Source: Bacillota bacterium (GTDB lineage Bacteria; Bacillota; Clostridia; Lachnospirales; Lachnospiraceae). Taken from it: 64,000 bases of DNA. Below are positions 25,681-34,438 of this stretch, piece by piece (within the stretch, counting starts at the first letter, position 1; every line of letters starts with the position of its first letter). The notes beneath the pieces were generated by a model, which did not search any database, was not told the DNA's origin, and was given only the letters and a program-made list of their open reading frames with translations. The stretch lies in assembly GCA_023420935.1 (NCBI GenBank), contig JAEZUR010000031.1, forward strand, positions 19,331-83,330. The letters are read 5' to 3'. The translations under genes and the position numbers were made by a program.

Positions 25681-26547
25681 ATGAAAATTGGTGCACTAGA
25701 AGCTGGCGGAACAAAAATGGTTTGTGCAGTGGGAGATGAAAATGGTAATATACTTGAACAGGTTTCGATACCAACAGAAACGCCAGAGATTACTATGCCG
25801 AAGTTAATTGATTATTTTCGTGAAAAAAAGGTAGAGGCGCTTGGAATTGGGTGTTTTGGACCAATTGATTTGAATCTGAATTCACCTACTTATGGATATA
25901 TTACTTCTACACCGAAAATTCCATGGAGAAATTATGATATAGTAGGTGCTTTTAAGAATGCGCTCAATATACCAGTGGGATTTGATACAGACGTGAATGG
26001 GTCATGTTTAGGAGAAGCAACATGGGGGGCGCTGAAAGGTTTAGATTCTGGCATCTATATTACTATTGGTACTGGTATTGGTGTTGGTGTTTATTCGGAT
26101 GGTAAGTTATTGCATAATATGCTTCATCCAGAGGCTGGACACATTATGATGTCAAAACATCCAGATGATCAATATAAAGGTAAATGCCCATATCATGGCT
26201 GTTGTTTCGAAGGGGTTGCATCAGGGCCTGCTATAGAGGAACGTTGGGGGCAATCTGCAAAAGAATTAACCCAAAATGAATCTGTTTGGGAAATGGAAGC
26301 TTATTATGTTGCACAAGCATTGGTGAATTATATTTTAACTTTATCTCCAAATAGAATCATATTAGGTGGTGGCGTTATGCATCAGGTTCAATTATTTCCA
26401 CTAATTCGTCAAAAAGTGAAAGAATTATTAAATGGATATATACAAACGAAAGAATTAGAAGATCTAGATAGCTATATTGTACCAGCGGCATTAAAGGACA
26501 ATCAAGGAATTATGGGATGTCTTCAATTAGCGGTATTAGCTATGTAA
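25681..26547 (+). CDS. ROK-family fructokinase
   Basis: A 288-residue cytoplasmic sugar kinase. The N-terminal phosphate motif is GALEAGGTKMVCAVGD; substrate and catalytic residues lie in FDTDVNGSCLGEATWG, and ITIGTGIGVGVY is the second phosphate loop. A zinc-type Cys/His cluster (GHIMMSKH ... CPYHGCCFEG) matches ScrK/GmuE fructokinases. It phosphorylates fructose, or mannose, to the 6-phosphate. GGAGGT precedes the ATG. It stands alone, ended by a hairpin shared with the convergent HD gene. Confidence 0.88.
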   Translation: MKIGALEAGGTKMVCAVGDENGNILEQVSIPTETPEITMPKLIDYFREKKVEALGIGCFGPIDLNLNSPTYGYITSTPKIPWRNYDIVGAFKNALNIPVGFDTDVNGSCLGEATWGALKGLDSGIYITIGTGIGVGVYSDGKLLHNMLHPEAGHIMMSKHPDDQYKGKCPYHGCCFEGVASGPAIEERWGQSAKELTQNESVWEMEAYYVAQALVNYILTLSPNRIILGGGVMHQVQLFPLIRQKVKELLNGYIQTKELEDLDSYIVPAALKDNQGIMGCLQLAVLAM

Positions 26548-26576
26548 AAAAGAGAGATTTTTATGGAGTGATGTAT

Positions 26577-26618
26577 AAAAAGTTAGGGGGTTGTTCTTTT
26601 GCAACTCCCTAACTTTTT
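26577..26618. terminator. Bidirectional terminator between fructokinase and HD-domain gene
   Basis: A 17-bp stem (26577-26593 / 26602-26618) with one G-U pair, with A residues at the 5' end and T residues at the 3' end, works for both strands. Confidence 0.85.
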
Positions 26619-26619
26619 A

Positions 26620-27228
26620 TTAATTACATTTGCTTACAAAGTGAAGAATATTTTTTTCTTCTTCTGTCTGGTTGCTTCCTGTTCGGCCAAGTCGGTCGCA
26701 AAGTCCCAAGAGTGCAATTTCGTTAATATCGGATTCTTGCTTCATATCTTTAATCGAAGCAAACGGTAGATCTTTTAATACATAAAGAATCTGCATATGA
26801 AATTTGACTAAGGTACTAACGTTTCTTATAAAATCATCGTCTGATGTAAAATGAGATAAAAACTCTTTGGCTAATTTTGCACCTACAAGATCATGTTCAT
26901 ATGCAGTTATTTTTCCCTTTTTTTCTCTGGTCGTTGAGGGCTTTCCGATATCGTGTAAAAGAGCAGCCCACATAAAAACGGTTGCATTCTTGCTTCTGTC
27001 TTTGTATTTGGCAGCTTGATCAACTACCATTAGAGTATGGTTCCACACATTTCCCTCGGGATGATGTACGGGGGATTGTTCTGTCTTCTTTAACTTTAAT
27101 AATAAATCAAATGGATATATTTTAAATTCTGGTTGGTTAGATAGAGGGTTTAAGTACATGGATGGTTGATCGCTCTCTAATAAGTGCTTGGTTATGGATT
27201 CATATAATGATTGGTTTATCGTAATCAT
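26620..27228 (-). CDS. HD-domain phosphohydrolase
   Basis: A 202-residue protein with an HDIG-type domain: NHTLMVVDQ (His64), LLHDIGKP (His92-Asp93) and the later EHDLVGAKLA. The start at 27228 is chosen because AAGGAG lies about nine bases upstream on the minus strand; an in-frame ATG at 27327 would add 33 poorly conserved residues. The HD part resembles the C-terminal half of bacterial tRNA nucleotidyltransferases, but the nucleotidyltransferase part is missing, so it is a stand-alone phosphohydrolase with unknown nucleotide substrate. Confidence 0.8.
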   Translation of the reverse strand: MITINQSLYESITKHLLESDQPSMYLNPLSNQPEFKIYPFDLLLKLKKTEQSPVHHPEGNVWNHTLMVVDQAAKYKDRSKNATVFMWAALLHDIGKPSTTREKKGKITAYEHDLVGAKLAKEFLSHFTSDDDFIRNVSTLVKFHMQILYVLKDLPFASIKDMKQESDINEIALLGLCDRLGRTGSNQTEEEKNILHFVSKCN

Positions 27229-27423
27229 GATTTTACTCTCCTTGTTATATTCATTGCGTTTTAATCTGCTTGTCATCGCTCTTGATGGCCTAAGTTTATT
27301 ATGTTCTTTTTTATTATTTTCAATCAAAAACCATTACTTAATAATAAAGTAATGTTATACTAAGATAGTTATTAATATACATGATAATTAAGGAATGTTA
27401 TAATTTGGAAGGAATGTTCTGTT

Positions 27424-27951
27424 ATGAAAGATATAATAAGAGTTAGAATTGTAAGGAAGAAATTATTACGAGGTATGTCAATTATACCAGCCTTTGTCAT
27501 TATGATTGGAATATTTATTTTCTCTTCTCAAACCGCAGTAGAATCTTCAGGCCTTAGTAGTGGTATTACGGAGCAGTTGTTTGATCTGATGGTTCATTTG
27601 TTTTCAATAGAACTACAGGTATCAGATAGAGTAATATGGCTTGATTTGGTGGAGACAATTATTCGTAAGGCTGCTCATATGACAGAATATGCTATGTTAG
27701 CTATAGCTGTCTCTTTTTCACTTTATGTGTATGGTAAAAGATTTGTAAATCTCATTTTATGGAGTGAAATTATATGTGTTTTATATGCAATAACAGATGA
27801 AATTCATCAATTGTTTATTCCGGGAAGATCTGGTCAAACAATGGATGTATTGATTGATGGTTGCGGTGCTATGATTGGATGTTTAATATTTGCTTTCTTT
27901 TGTAGAATCCTAGCTAACCGCGTACAAAAGGTTGTAAATCAAGAAAAATAG
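27424..27951 (+). CDS. VanZ-like membrane protein
   Basis: A 175-residue protein with four hydrophobic segments and the VanZ-family motifs IFIFSSQTAVESSG, KAAHMTEYAMLAIAV and TDEIHQLFIPGRSGQTMDVLIDGCGAMIG. VanZ-like proteins are widespread in Firmicutes; in the vanA cluster they give low-level teicoplanin resistance, but the biochemical role is unknown. GGAAGG precedes the ATG. No van genes are nearby, so a resistance role is not implied. Confidence 0.88.
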   Translation: MKDIIRVRIVRKKLLRGMSIIPAFVIMIGIFIFSSQTAVESSGLSSGITEQLFDLMVHLFSIELQVSDRVIWLDLVETIIRKAAHMTEYAMLAIAVSFSLYVYGKRFVNLILWSEIICVLYAITDEIHQLFIPGRSGQTMDVLIDGCGAMIGCLIFAFFCRILANRVQKVVNQEK

Positions 27952-27952
27952 A

Positions 27953-27991
27953 GTTACTATTATAATAGTAACCTAATTATACTATTAGGTT
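27953..27991. repeat. Two adjacent small palindromes after the VanZ-like gene
   Basis: GTTACTATTATAATAGTAAC (27953-27972) is a perfect 20-base palindrome. It is followed directly by AACCTAAT-N6-ATTAGGTT (27970-27991). Neither has a T-run. They lie upstream of the oxidoreductase gene and may be operator sites. Confidence 0.5.
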
Positions 27992-28054
27992 CGATAGATA
28001 CGATGAATAAGAAAATGCACATAGTAGATAATAAAAAGATTGGAGGAATTAAGA

Positions 28055-29023
28055 ATGAGACAAGTGAATTGGGGTGTACTAGGTACAGCTAATATTGCTA
28101 AGACACAAACGATTCCTGCTATGTTAGCAGCAAGCAATTGTAAGCTCTATGGGATAGCAGGTAGAAGTAAGGATAAAGTAGATGAGTTTAAAAAAATGTT
28201 CGGGTTTGAAAAAGCTTATTATGATATGGAAGAAATGTTGGAAGATGAGTCTATTGAGGCTGTGTATATTCCACTTCCTAACAATATGCATAAAGAGTGG
28301 GTTATTAAGGCTGCAAAAAAGGGGAAACATATCCTTTGTGAAAAGCCTTTATGTGGCAATGTATCGGATATCCAAGAGATGATACAAGTTTGTGAGGAAG
28401 AAGGCGTTATCTTCATGGAAGCGTTTGCTTATCTTCATAGTCCAGCCGTGAAAGAAATAAAACAAGTATTAGATTCTGGAATCATAGGCGATTTAATTCT
28501 TATGGAAAGTACCTTTTTCTCGCCATCCAATCCAGTAGAAGATATCAGGATGAACCGAGATACACTAGGTGGATCCGTCTATGATCTTGGATGTTATAAT
28601 ATTTCGTTGACATTGACCATGTTTGGTGAAGAACCGAAAGATGTGAAGGCGATTGCGCATTTTACAGATCAAAAAATTGATGATTTCGCTACTGCATATT
28701 TGGAATTTGCTGGTGGTAAAAAGGCTTGTTTCTCAACTGGAATGTGTTCTGGAAAACATCGATCAGACCGTTTCTTTTTGCATGGAACAAAAGGAACCAT
28801 TGAAGCGCCTATTGAATTTAATCAATCTGGTATAGTGAAATATTATATTAATCTAAATGGAATGAAAGAAGAACGAGTTATAGAAGTTCCAAATAACTAC
28901 AAATCAGAAGTAGAACAATTGGGAAGATGTATCACGGATGGAGAACAACCGGTTGTTAGCCATGCTTTTTCTATCATAAATGGAAGAACCATCGATCGCG
29001 TGTTGGAGGCAATGGGGTATTAA
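28055..29023 (+). CDS. Gfo/Idh/MocA-family oxidoreductase
   Basis: A 322-residue NAD(P)-dependent oxidoreductase. The N-terminal Rossmann motif is WGVLGTANIAKTQTIPAM, and the catalytic family motif is CEKPLCGN. The C-terminal substrate domain contains GGSVYDLGCYNI. ATG 28055 is ten bases after TGGAGG. Such enzymes act on sugars, inositol or related polyols; the substrate is not readable. It is convergent with the xylan locus, and a large palindromic repeat region separates them. Confidence 0.85.
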   Translation: MRQVNWGVLGTANIAKTQTIPAMLAASNCKLYGIAGRSKDKVDEFKKMFGFEKAYYDMEEMLEDESIEAVYIPLPNNMHKEWVIKAAKKGKHILCEKPLCGNVSDIQEMIQVCEEEGVIFMEAFAYLHSPAVKEIKQVLDSGIIGDLILMESTFFSPSNPVEDIRMNRDTLGGSVYDLGCYNISLTLTMFGEEPKDVKAIAHFTDQKIDDFATAYLEFAGGKKACFSTGMCSGKHRSDRFFLHGTKGTIEAPIEFNQSGIVKYYINLNGMKEERVIEVPNNYKSEVEQLGRCITDGEQPVVSHAFSIINGRTIDRVLEAMGY

Positions 29024-29050
29024 TTTAACCAAGATAGTTGATATGAGGAC

Positions 29051-29215
29051 GCCGACACAAGAGCACATATATGATCCCTCACACACAGATGAACAATCAA
29101 ATGCCTTAGTTTGAATGCCATGGTCAGACAATTATGTCTGCCATTGTCACACAAACTAAGGCATTTGCTTGTTCAACAGTGCATTACGGGATCATATATG
29201 TGCCCTTATGTCGGC
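29051..29215. repeat. 165-base nested long hairpin
   Basis: Three nested stems share one axis: outer 28-base arms (29051-29078 / 29188-29215, 26 of 28 complementary), middle 22-base arms (29091-29112 / 29153-29174, 21 of 22) and inner ATGG-CAGACA stem with a four-base loop (29120-29144). The gap 29024-29354 contains no gene; this hairpin and the tandem repeat after it fill it. It lies between convergent genes and may stop both transcripts. Confidence 0.85.
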
Positions 29216-29330
29216 TGGCTGTAGGATATATGTGCCCAAGCGCAGGTTGGTTGTAGGATATATGTTCCCTGATGCCGACTGGTTGTTGGATGAGATGAAT
29301 CATAGTGATGACAGGTTGTTGGATGGATGA
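29197..29330. repeat. About 3.5 tandem degenerate 32-base repeats
   Basis: TATGTGCCC recurs at 29197 and 29229 and as TATGTTCCC at 29261, a period of 32. Each unit ends in GG(C/T)TG(T)(A/T)GGAT. A fourth degraded unit ends near 29330 (GGTTGTTGGAT). The first unit overlaps the right arm of the long hairpin. Confidence 0.65.
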
Positions 29331-29354
29331 AGCTTAGTATAGGTCGTTTGTTGG

Positions 29355-30884
29355 TTAGTCTTGTGGGGTGTATGTGAAATAGTCGAAGTAGGCATGGGTG
29401 GTGTCGGACTCATCTGGGGATGAGGTGTACATGCCGCAAAATACGCCGACGAAGTCCGAATAGGCGGCTTCTGTGGATAGGTGTTTGGTTACGGTGAAGC
29501 CTAGTTGGTTTGCACAGGCTTCTGTGTTGCCGTAATTAAAATGATACTCGGTTGGTGTTGCTTTGATTTCTAGGTATATTGTGTTGTCTATGTAGAAATC
29601 AGGTGTTAAAGCGGTGATGTTTGTGACAACTTTGATGTCGGCTACATTTTTTCTTAGGATTAAGTATGGGTTATTATCTATTAAAGTTACTGCTAGTTCC
29701 ATATGGTGTTCGTTATCGTAATAGATGCATAAACCTGCTTCTTGGCCTGATTTGTTTGGTTCAAAATTCATTTTGGTTTTAAAACTACAATTAAAATGTT
29801 GTTGTCTTCGGCAGATATAGGTTGGAGAATCTAAGTCATTTATCGTGATGTGTGTTCCAGTTAAATGAAGCCATCCTGGTCTGCTGGTAAGGCTATAATT
29901 TTTTGGCAGAAAGCTTCTCATAAAATTCCACTGAAGATCAAGTTTGTTGGAGTCAAAATCATCCTTTAATGTTGGTATATAGGTTTTTGATGGTGGTATA
30001 GGACCATCCATTTCCGGATATATATGACCATCTGTTCCTATAACAGGCCAGCCGTCAGTGGTCCAAGTAAATGGAATCAATATGGTTTCCCGTCCTAAAT
30101 GGTGAAAAAAGTGTTCTAATGTGCGATGGCAATGCCCAACAGTCCACCAGTTTCCAGATGTGTCTTGAAAGAAATCAGCATGTCCAATTGCTTGTAACGA
30201 GATATTAGGTTCTTCGCGGTTGGTAAGGATTGGGTTGTGAGGGCAGGATTCATAAGGTCCCCAGATATCTTTGCTTCTTGCAATGGTAACCATATGACCT
30301 TCTCTGGTACCTCCTTCTGCAATAAGAAGATAATAATATCCATTTATATGGTATACATGTGGACCTTCTGGATCTCTTCCTCCTGTCCCGTACCATAAAA
30401 GTTTAGGGGCAGTGAGCAATGTTCCTGTTACTATATCAATTTTTGCTTGATAGATACCTAGACCCTTCTCGTCTGGTTGTGTTATTTGAATATAAACCTG
30501 TCCATCTTCATCAAAGAATAAAGAAGGATCATAACCAGATATTTGGATAAGGAGTGGGTCTGACCATTCTCCATATATATCATTGTTAGTTAGAATAAAG
30601 GTTCCTTTTTCAATATCAGTAGTAATCATATAGAAGGTTCCATTGTTATAACGAAGGGTTGGTGCAAAAATCCCTCCTGAACATCTGCAATTTCTAATAT
30701 TAATCTGACTATCTCTCGTGATACAATGACCAATTTGTGTCCAGTGTATTAGATCCTCACTTTCCCAAATTGGCACTCCAGGTAGGTATTCGAAGGTACT
30801 GTTTACAAGATAAAATTTATTATCTACACGAATAATGCTAGGGTCTGGATAAAAACCAGGTATTATAGGATTTTGGTATTTCAT
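29355..30884 (-). CDS. GH43-family beta-xylosidase/arabinofuranosidase
   Basis: A 509-residue cytoplasmic glycoside hydrolase with no signal peptide. It has a five-bladed propeller domain with catalytic Asp14 (GFYPDPSI), Asp119 (GYDPSLFF) and Glu173 (RDPEGPHVY), then a C-terminal beta-sandwich (about residues 300-505) typical of GH43 beta-xylosidases. AGGAG precedes the ATG. It would release xylose or arabinose from imported xylo-oligosaccharides. It lies 16 bases downstream of the AraC gene on the same strand, so the two probably form an operon. Confidence 0.9.
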   Translation of the reverse strand: MKYQNPIIPGFYPDPSIIRVDNKFYLVNSTFEYLPGVPIWESEDLIHWTQIGHCITRDSQINIRNCRCSGGIFAPTLRYNNGTFYMITTDIEKGTFILTNNDIYGEWSDPLLIQISGYDPSLFFDEDGQVYIQITQPDEKGLGIYQAKIDIVTGTLLTAPKLLWYGTGGRDPEGPHVYHINGYYYLLIAEGGTREGHMVTIARSKDIWGPYESCPHNPILTNREEPNISLQAIGHADFFQDTSGNWWTVGHCHRTLEHFFHHLGRETILIPFTWTTDGWPVIGTDGHIYPEMDGPIPPSKTYIPTLKDDFDSNKLDLQWNFMRSFLPKNYSLTSRPGWLHLTGTHITINDLDSPTYICRRQQHFNCSFKTKMNFEPNKSGQEAGLCIYYDNEHHMELAVTLIDNNPYLILRKNVADIKVVTNITALTPDFYIDNTIYLEIKATPTEYHFNYGNTEACANQLGFTVTKHLSTEAAYSDFVGVFCGMYTSSPDESDTTHAYFDYFTYTPQD

Positions 30885-30900
30885 AGAATACTCCTTTCAA

Positions 30901-31758
30901 TTATGAATTGTACATATTTCGAAATTCTGTAGGTGTACAGGATTTTATAATTTTAAACATGCGGATAAAGGCAGACAGACTACTGAAGCCTGAGCGAAGT
31001 GCAACTTCTGTAACTGAAATATCTGGGTCAATTAAAAGTTTTTCAGCAATTGCCACTTTCTTTTGGTTTAAATATTTATAGAAAGACACACCAGTAAATT
31101 GTTTGAACAAACGGGTGAAATGATACTTACTAAAACCTGCTATATCAGCAACAGATTCTAATGTCAAATCTTTGGTACAGTTATCGTTAATATAATCGCA
31201 CAAAGATAAGAATTTTTCTGTATATTCTTTTTGTTTTGTGTTAGTTACGTTAAACATATCAGTTTTGGCGGTATATTCTCTTCCTACTAATACGAACATT
31301 TCGATTAGAAGTGCATAGATTGCGGCTTCACTTAACGTAGCATTGCTAAAATACTCTTCTTTAATCGAAAACATTATCTCTTGGATTCGGCCATGGATGG
31401 ATGGGGAATTTTCTTTGGTGATAACGATTGCTGGGGATACTATGGATAAGGTGGATTCCAGTTCTTTAATATTATGAAGCATAGAAAAGTCAGCCTGGAA
31501 TATCAAACGCTCGCCAGTTGGCGTTGCTGGGAAATTATGAATAACTCCAGGAGCGATTAGTAAAATATCACCTACATTTAAGTTAAATGTGATGTTGTTA
31601 CAAACGGCTGTATATAAATCGTTGATAGGCATAACAATTTCTAGTGGTGTGTGCCAGTGGTTGGGATATACTTCGTTTTCATTATTATCATATAAACGCA
31701 ATCCGGTATTGCCTTTAAAATTAACGGTTTCCTTTATGCCATTTAATATTTCTATCAT
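30901..31758 (-). CDS. AraC-family regulator with cupin-like sensor domain
   Basis: A 285-residue regulator: an N-terminal cupin-type arm (NHWHTPLEIVMPI, GDILLIAPGVIHNFPA) that binds sugar, and a C-terminal AraC domain (SKYHFTRLFKQFTGVSFYKYLNQKK and SEVALRSGFSSLSAFIRMFK). The start at 31758 is set by GGGAGGT; the upstream ATG would add five residues. It is divergent from the CUT1 transporter and GH3 genes and in operon with GH43, so it very likely controls the whole locus in response to xylose or xylo-oligosaccharides. The ligand is inferred from the enzymes. Confidence 0.88.
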   Translation of the reverse strand: MIEILNGIKETVNFKGNTGLRLYDNNENEVYPNHWHTPLEIVMPINDLYTAVCNNITFNLNVGDILLIAPGVIHNFPATPTGERLIFQADFSMLHNIKELESTLSIVSPAIVITKENSPSIHGRIQEIMFSIKEEYFSNATLSEAAIYALLIEMFVLVGREYTAKTDMFNVTNTKQKEYTEKFLSLCDYINDNCTKDLTLESVADIAGFSKYHFTRLFKQFTGVSFYKYLNQKKVAIAEKLLIDPDISVTEVALRSGFSSLSAFIRMFKIIKSCTPTEFRNMYNS

Positions 31759-31939
31759 ATAAATACCTCCCACTAAAAGCAGTTTTTCTATTAATTCGAA
31801 TTTCGTATGTAATAATTGCTATCGAATTTAAGGTAATTATATCATAAAAACATAATAAATCAATGGCAATAATAAAAAATATACAATTAGGACATATATA
31901 AGAAGCGCTAAAATGAACATATTTAACATGCATGTGTCG

Positions 31940-32041
31940 ATTTTTGTATTAAAACGTAGTGAATTATTCGACAAAAATAGCAATAATTGAGTATGAACAA
32001 GCAATAATTAATAAGAAATCTCGATTCGAGTATGTTATACT
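31940..32041 (+). promoter_or_regulatory. Divergent control region of the xylan locus
   Basis: The 331-base gap 31759-32089 contains the extended -10 TGTTATACT (32033-32041), the palindrome CTCGA-T-TCGAG (32020-32030) immediately upstream, and an inverted repeat ATTTTTGT / ACAAAAAT (31940-31947 / 31971-31978). These are likely binding places for the AraC regulator. No catabolite site of clear consensus was seen. Confidence 0.5.
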
Positions 32042-32089
32042 CTCTTAGTAGTTAAAAAACGAAACGTTACCCAAGGAGGAGATTTTTTT

Positions 32090-33457
32090 ATGAGGATGAA
32101 AAAAGTTTTATCAGTTTTTCTAGTAGTAGTTTTAGCGTTTTCCATGTTAAGTGCATGTGGAAAGAAACCTGCTAACAATGCTTCAACTGAAGCAACAGGA
32201 TCTGATGCAGCAGCAACTAGTGATGCTGGTTCAAAAGATTCTGGAGATGTAAAAGTTATTAACATGATGTTCTGGGATGATTTAAATACGACACAAGATG
32301 CAATGTCTTTACAGTATAAAAAATACATCGAAGAATTTAATGCACAGAATAACGGATATCGTATTGAAGTTACTTCAGCAGCATTAAGCAACAATGAATA
32401 TGATACAAAGTTAAATGCGGCAATCGCAGCAGGTAAGACACCAGATATTTTCTTTGCAGATCCAGGCCCTAAAATGGGTAAATTTGTTGAGGCAGGCGTA
32501 GTTATGGACTTAACAGATGTTTTAGCAAAAGAAGCTGATTGGAAAGCAACTTTCCAGGATGGTATCTTTGATGGTCTTACATATGATGGAAAAATCATGG
32601 CTGTTCCATTGAACTTTGCAACAGCTTGTGTATTCTATAACACTAAAATTTTCGAAGAAGTTGGCGTACAACCTCCAACTACATGGAAAGAATTTACTGA
32701 TGTTTGTGCTAAGATTAAAGCAGCTGGATATTCTCCAATTACAGCATCTGGTGTAGATGCATGGTGTATCGGTATTCTTGGCGGATACCTTTGCGATAGA
32801 GCAGGCGGACCTGATAATCTTAAAGCAGTTTTAGATGGTAGTGGTAAATTTACTGATGCAAGCTATATTACAGCTGGTAATAAATTAAAAGAATTAGCTG
32901 ATAATGGTTATTTCCAAGATACATTCTTAGGAGATGGTAATGACCAGGCAACTGCTAACTTCTATACAGGAAAAGCTGCTATGTTAGTTCAAGGCTCATG
33001 GGCAATCGGACAGATTAATGGTAATGCTCCAGAAGCAGAAGAAACAACAGGCGTATTCACATTCCCTAAATTAGAAGATGGTACTGGTGATGTTAATAGA
33101 TGGATTGCTAAAACAGATAATCTTTGTATTGGAAAAGACAGTCAGGTTGTTGATGGAGTTGTTGAATTCTTAAAATTATTAACAAGTGAAACAGCACAAA
33201 AAGAAACAGCAGAAATTGCTGGTAAAGTACCAGTAATCAAAGATGTTGCTATTGATTACGATAAAGCTCCAAAACAGTTCAAAGCAATTACTGAAGCTAT
33301 GGCTAACATGAGCGGAACACTTGGTTTCTATAATGAAATGGTTCCAACATCAGAAATTGGTGATGAATACAATAATGCTATATTAGCAATTGCATCAGGA
33401 CAGAAAACTCCAGAGCAAGCATTCGGAGATCTTCAAGCATTCATGGATGCACAATAG
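32090..33457 (+). CDS. CUT1 carbohydrate ABC transporter solute-binding lipoprotein
   Basis: A 455-residue lipoprotein (lipobox LSAC, Cys23) with an Ala/Thr/Asp/Ser linker (residues 27-50) and an SBP_bac_1 fold: VINMMFWDDLNT, AIAAGKTPDIFFADPGP and YDGKIMAVPLNFATACVFYNTKIFEE. AAGGAGG lies ten bases before the ATG. It captures oligosaccharides, here probably xylo- or arabinoxylo-oligosaccharides given the GH43 and GH3 enzymes. No ATPase gene is in the operon; a shared MsmK-type ATPase elsewhere would be needed, as is usual for CUT1 systems in Firmicutes. A stable stem follows the gene. Confidence 0.88.
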   Translation: MRMKKVLSVFLVVVLAFSMLSACGKKPANNASTEATGSDAAATSDAGSKDSGDVKVINMMFWDDLNTTQDAMSLQYKKYIEEFNAQNNGYRIEVTSAALSNNEYDTKLNAAIAAGKTPDIFFADPGPKMGKFVEAGVVMDLTDVLAKEADWKATFQDGIFDGLTYDGKIMAVPLNFATACVFYNTKIFEEVGVQPPTTWKEFTDVCAKIKAAGYSPITASGVDAWCIGILGGYLCDRAGGPDNLKAVLDGSGKFTDASYITAGNKLKELADNGYFQDTFLGDGNDQATANFYTGKAAMLVQGSWAIGQINGNAPEAEETTGVFTFPKLEDGTGDVNRWIAKTDNLCIGKDSQVVDGVVEFLKLLTSETAQKETAEIAGKVPVIKDVAIDYDKAPKQFKAITEAMANMSGTLGFYNEMVPTSEIGDEYNNAILAIASGQKTPEQAFGDLQAFMDAQ

Positions 33458-33477
33458 ATATTAAACTAAGTTAACTT

Positions 33478-33516
33478 TGACAATGAGAAACGCGCGAAGC
33501 GTGTTTCTTATTGTCA
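33478..33516 (+). promoter_or_regulatory. Stable intercistronic stem-loop after the binding-protein gene
   Basis: An 18-bp stem with two G-U pairs (33478-33495 / 33499-33516), without a T-run. It probably protects the 3' end of the binding-protein message and sets a higher ratio of binding protein to permeases. Confidence 0.65.
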
Positions 33517-33540
33517 TCTAAATGGAAGGAGAAATGTAAC

Positions 33541-34428
33541 GTGGAGAAAATTCTTCGTGACAAAAAAGCCATTGCATTTTTTGTAGCACCTGCAGCAATC
33601 TTATTTATACTAATCTTAGTCGGGCCGATCTTAAGTGCGGTGTATATCTCCCTATGTAATTGGGATGCTCTCAGCTCACCGAAATTTGTGGGATTTGAAA
33701 ATTATATAAAAATGTTTACCAAAGATCCTCAGATTCATATAGCAATCAAAAACACTTTATTTATTACTCTATTTTCGCTAGTTACACAGCAGGCAATTGG
33801 CCTTGGATTAGCAGCATTACTATCAAGTAAAATTAAAGCATCCAATGTATTTAAGAATACATATTACTTACCTTGTGTTCTGTCTTCAGCAGCAATTGGT
33901 TTATTATTTAGTTTCATTTTTAATCCAGGTATGGGTATTAATCAGCTTTTATTAAAAATTGGAATTAAAGGACCACTTTGGCTTATGGATGTTAGTGGAT
34001 TTATTACACTTCCTATGATAACAATTGGTATCGTAGCTACATGGCAGTATATGGGTCAAACGATGATGCTTTATATGGCAGCAATTACTGGCATCCCAGA
34101 ATCTTTATCAGAAGCAGCGAAGATTGATGGTGCTACTGGTCTAGAAACATTTAGATATATTACTTTGCCATTAATTAAGCCTATGACGAAAGTTAGCGTT
34201 TCACTTACCTGTATTGGTTCCTTGAAGTTTTTCGATTTAATTTGGAATATGACAAAAGGTGGACCAAGCCATAATACCGAAGTACTTTCCTCTTTGGTAT
34301 ATGCAGATGCATTTAAATATTTTAAATACGGTTATGCAAGTGCAATTTCTATTACGTTAACAGTGTTATGTCTACTTGTTACATTTATTGTAAATAAATG
34401 TATTAAAGCAGAAGATTATGAAATGTAA
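33541..34428 (+). CDS. CUT1 sugar ABC transporter permease 1 (MalF type)
   Basis: A 295-residue membrane permease with six hydrophobic segments. The conserved EAA loop is visible as ESLSEAAKIDGATGLETFRYITLPLIKP. GTG 33541, nine bases after GGAAGGAG, is the start; the open frame continues upstream without a ribosome site. It pairs with the next permease to form the channel for the binding protein at 32090. Confidence 0.9.
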   Translation: MEKILRDKKAIAFFVAPAAILFILILVGPILSAVYISLCNWDALSSPKFVGFENYIKMFTKDPQIHIAIKNTLFITLFSLVTQQAIGLGLAALLSSKIKASNVFKNTYYLPCVLSSAAIGLLFSFIFNPGMGINQLLLKIGIKGPLWLMDVSGFITLPMITIGIVATWQYMGQTMMLYMAAITGIPESLSEAAKIDGATGLETFRYITLPLIKPMTKVSVSLTCIGSLKFFDLIWNMTKGGPSHNTEVLSSLVYADAFKYFKYGYASAISITLTVLCLLVTFIVNKCIKAEDYEM

Positions 34429-34438
34429 GGAGATATAA

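Noticed and set aside
27424..27951. Glycopeptide resistance gene vanZ
   Set aside because: Only the VanZ-like fold is present; no vanHAX or vanRS nearby, and VanZ-like proteins are common in Firmicutes without resistance.
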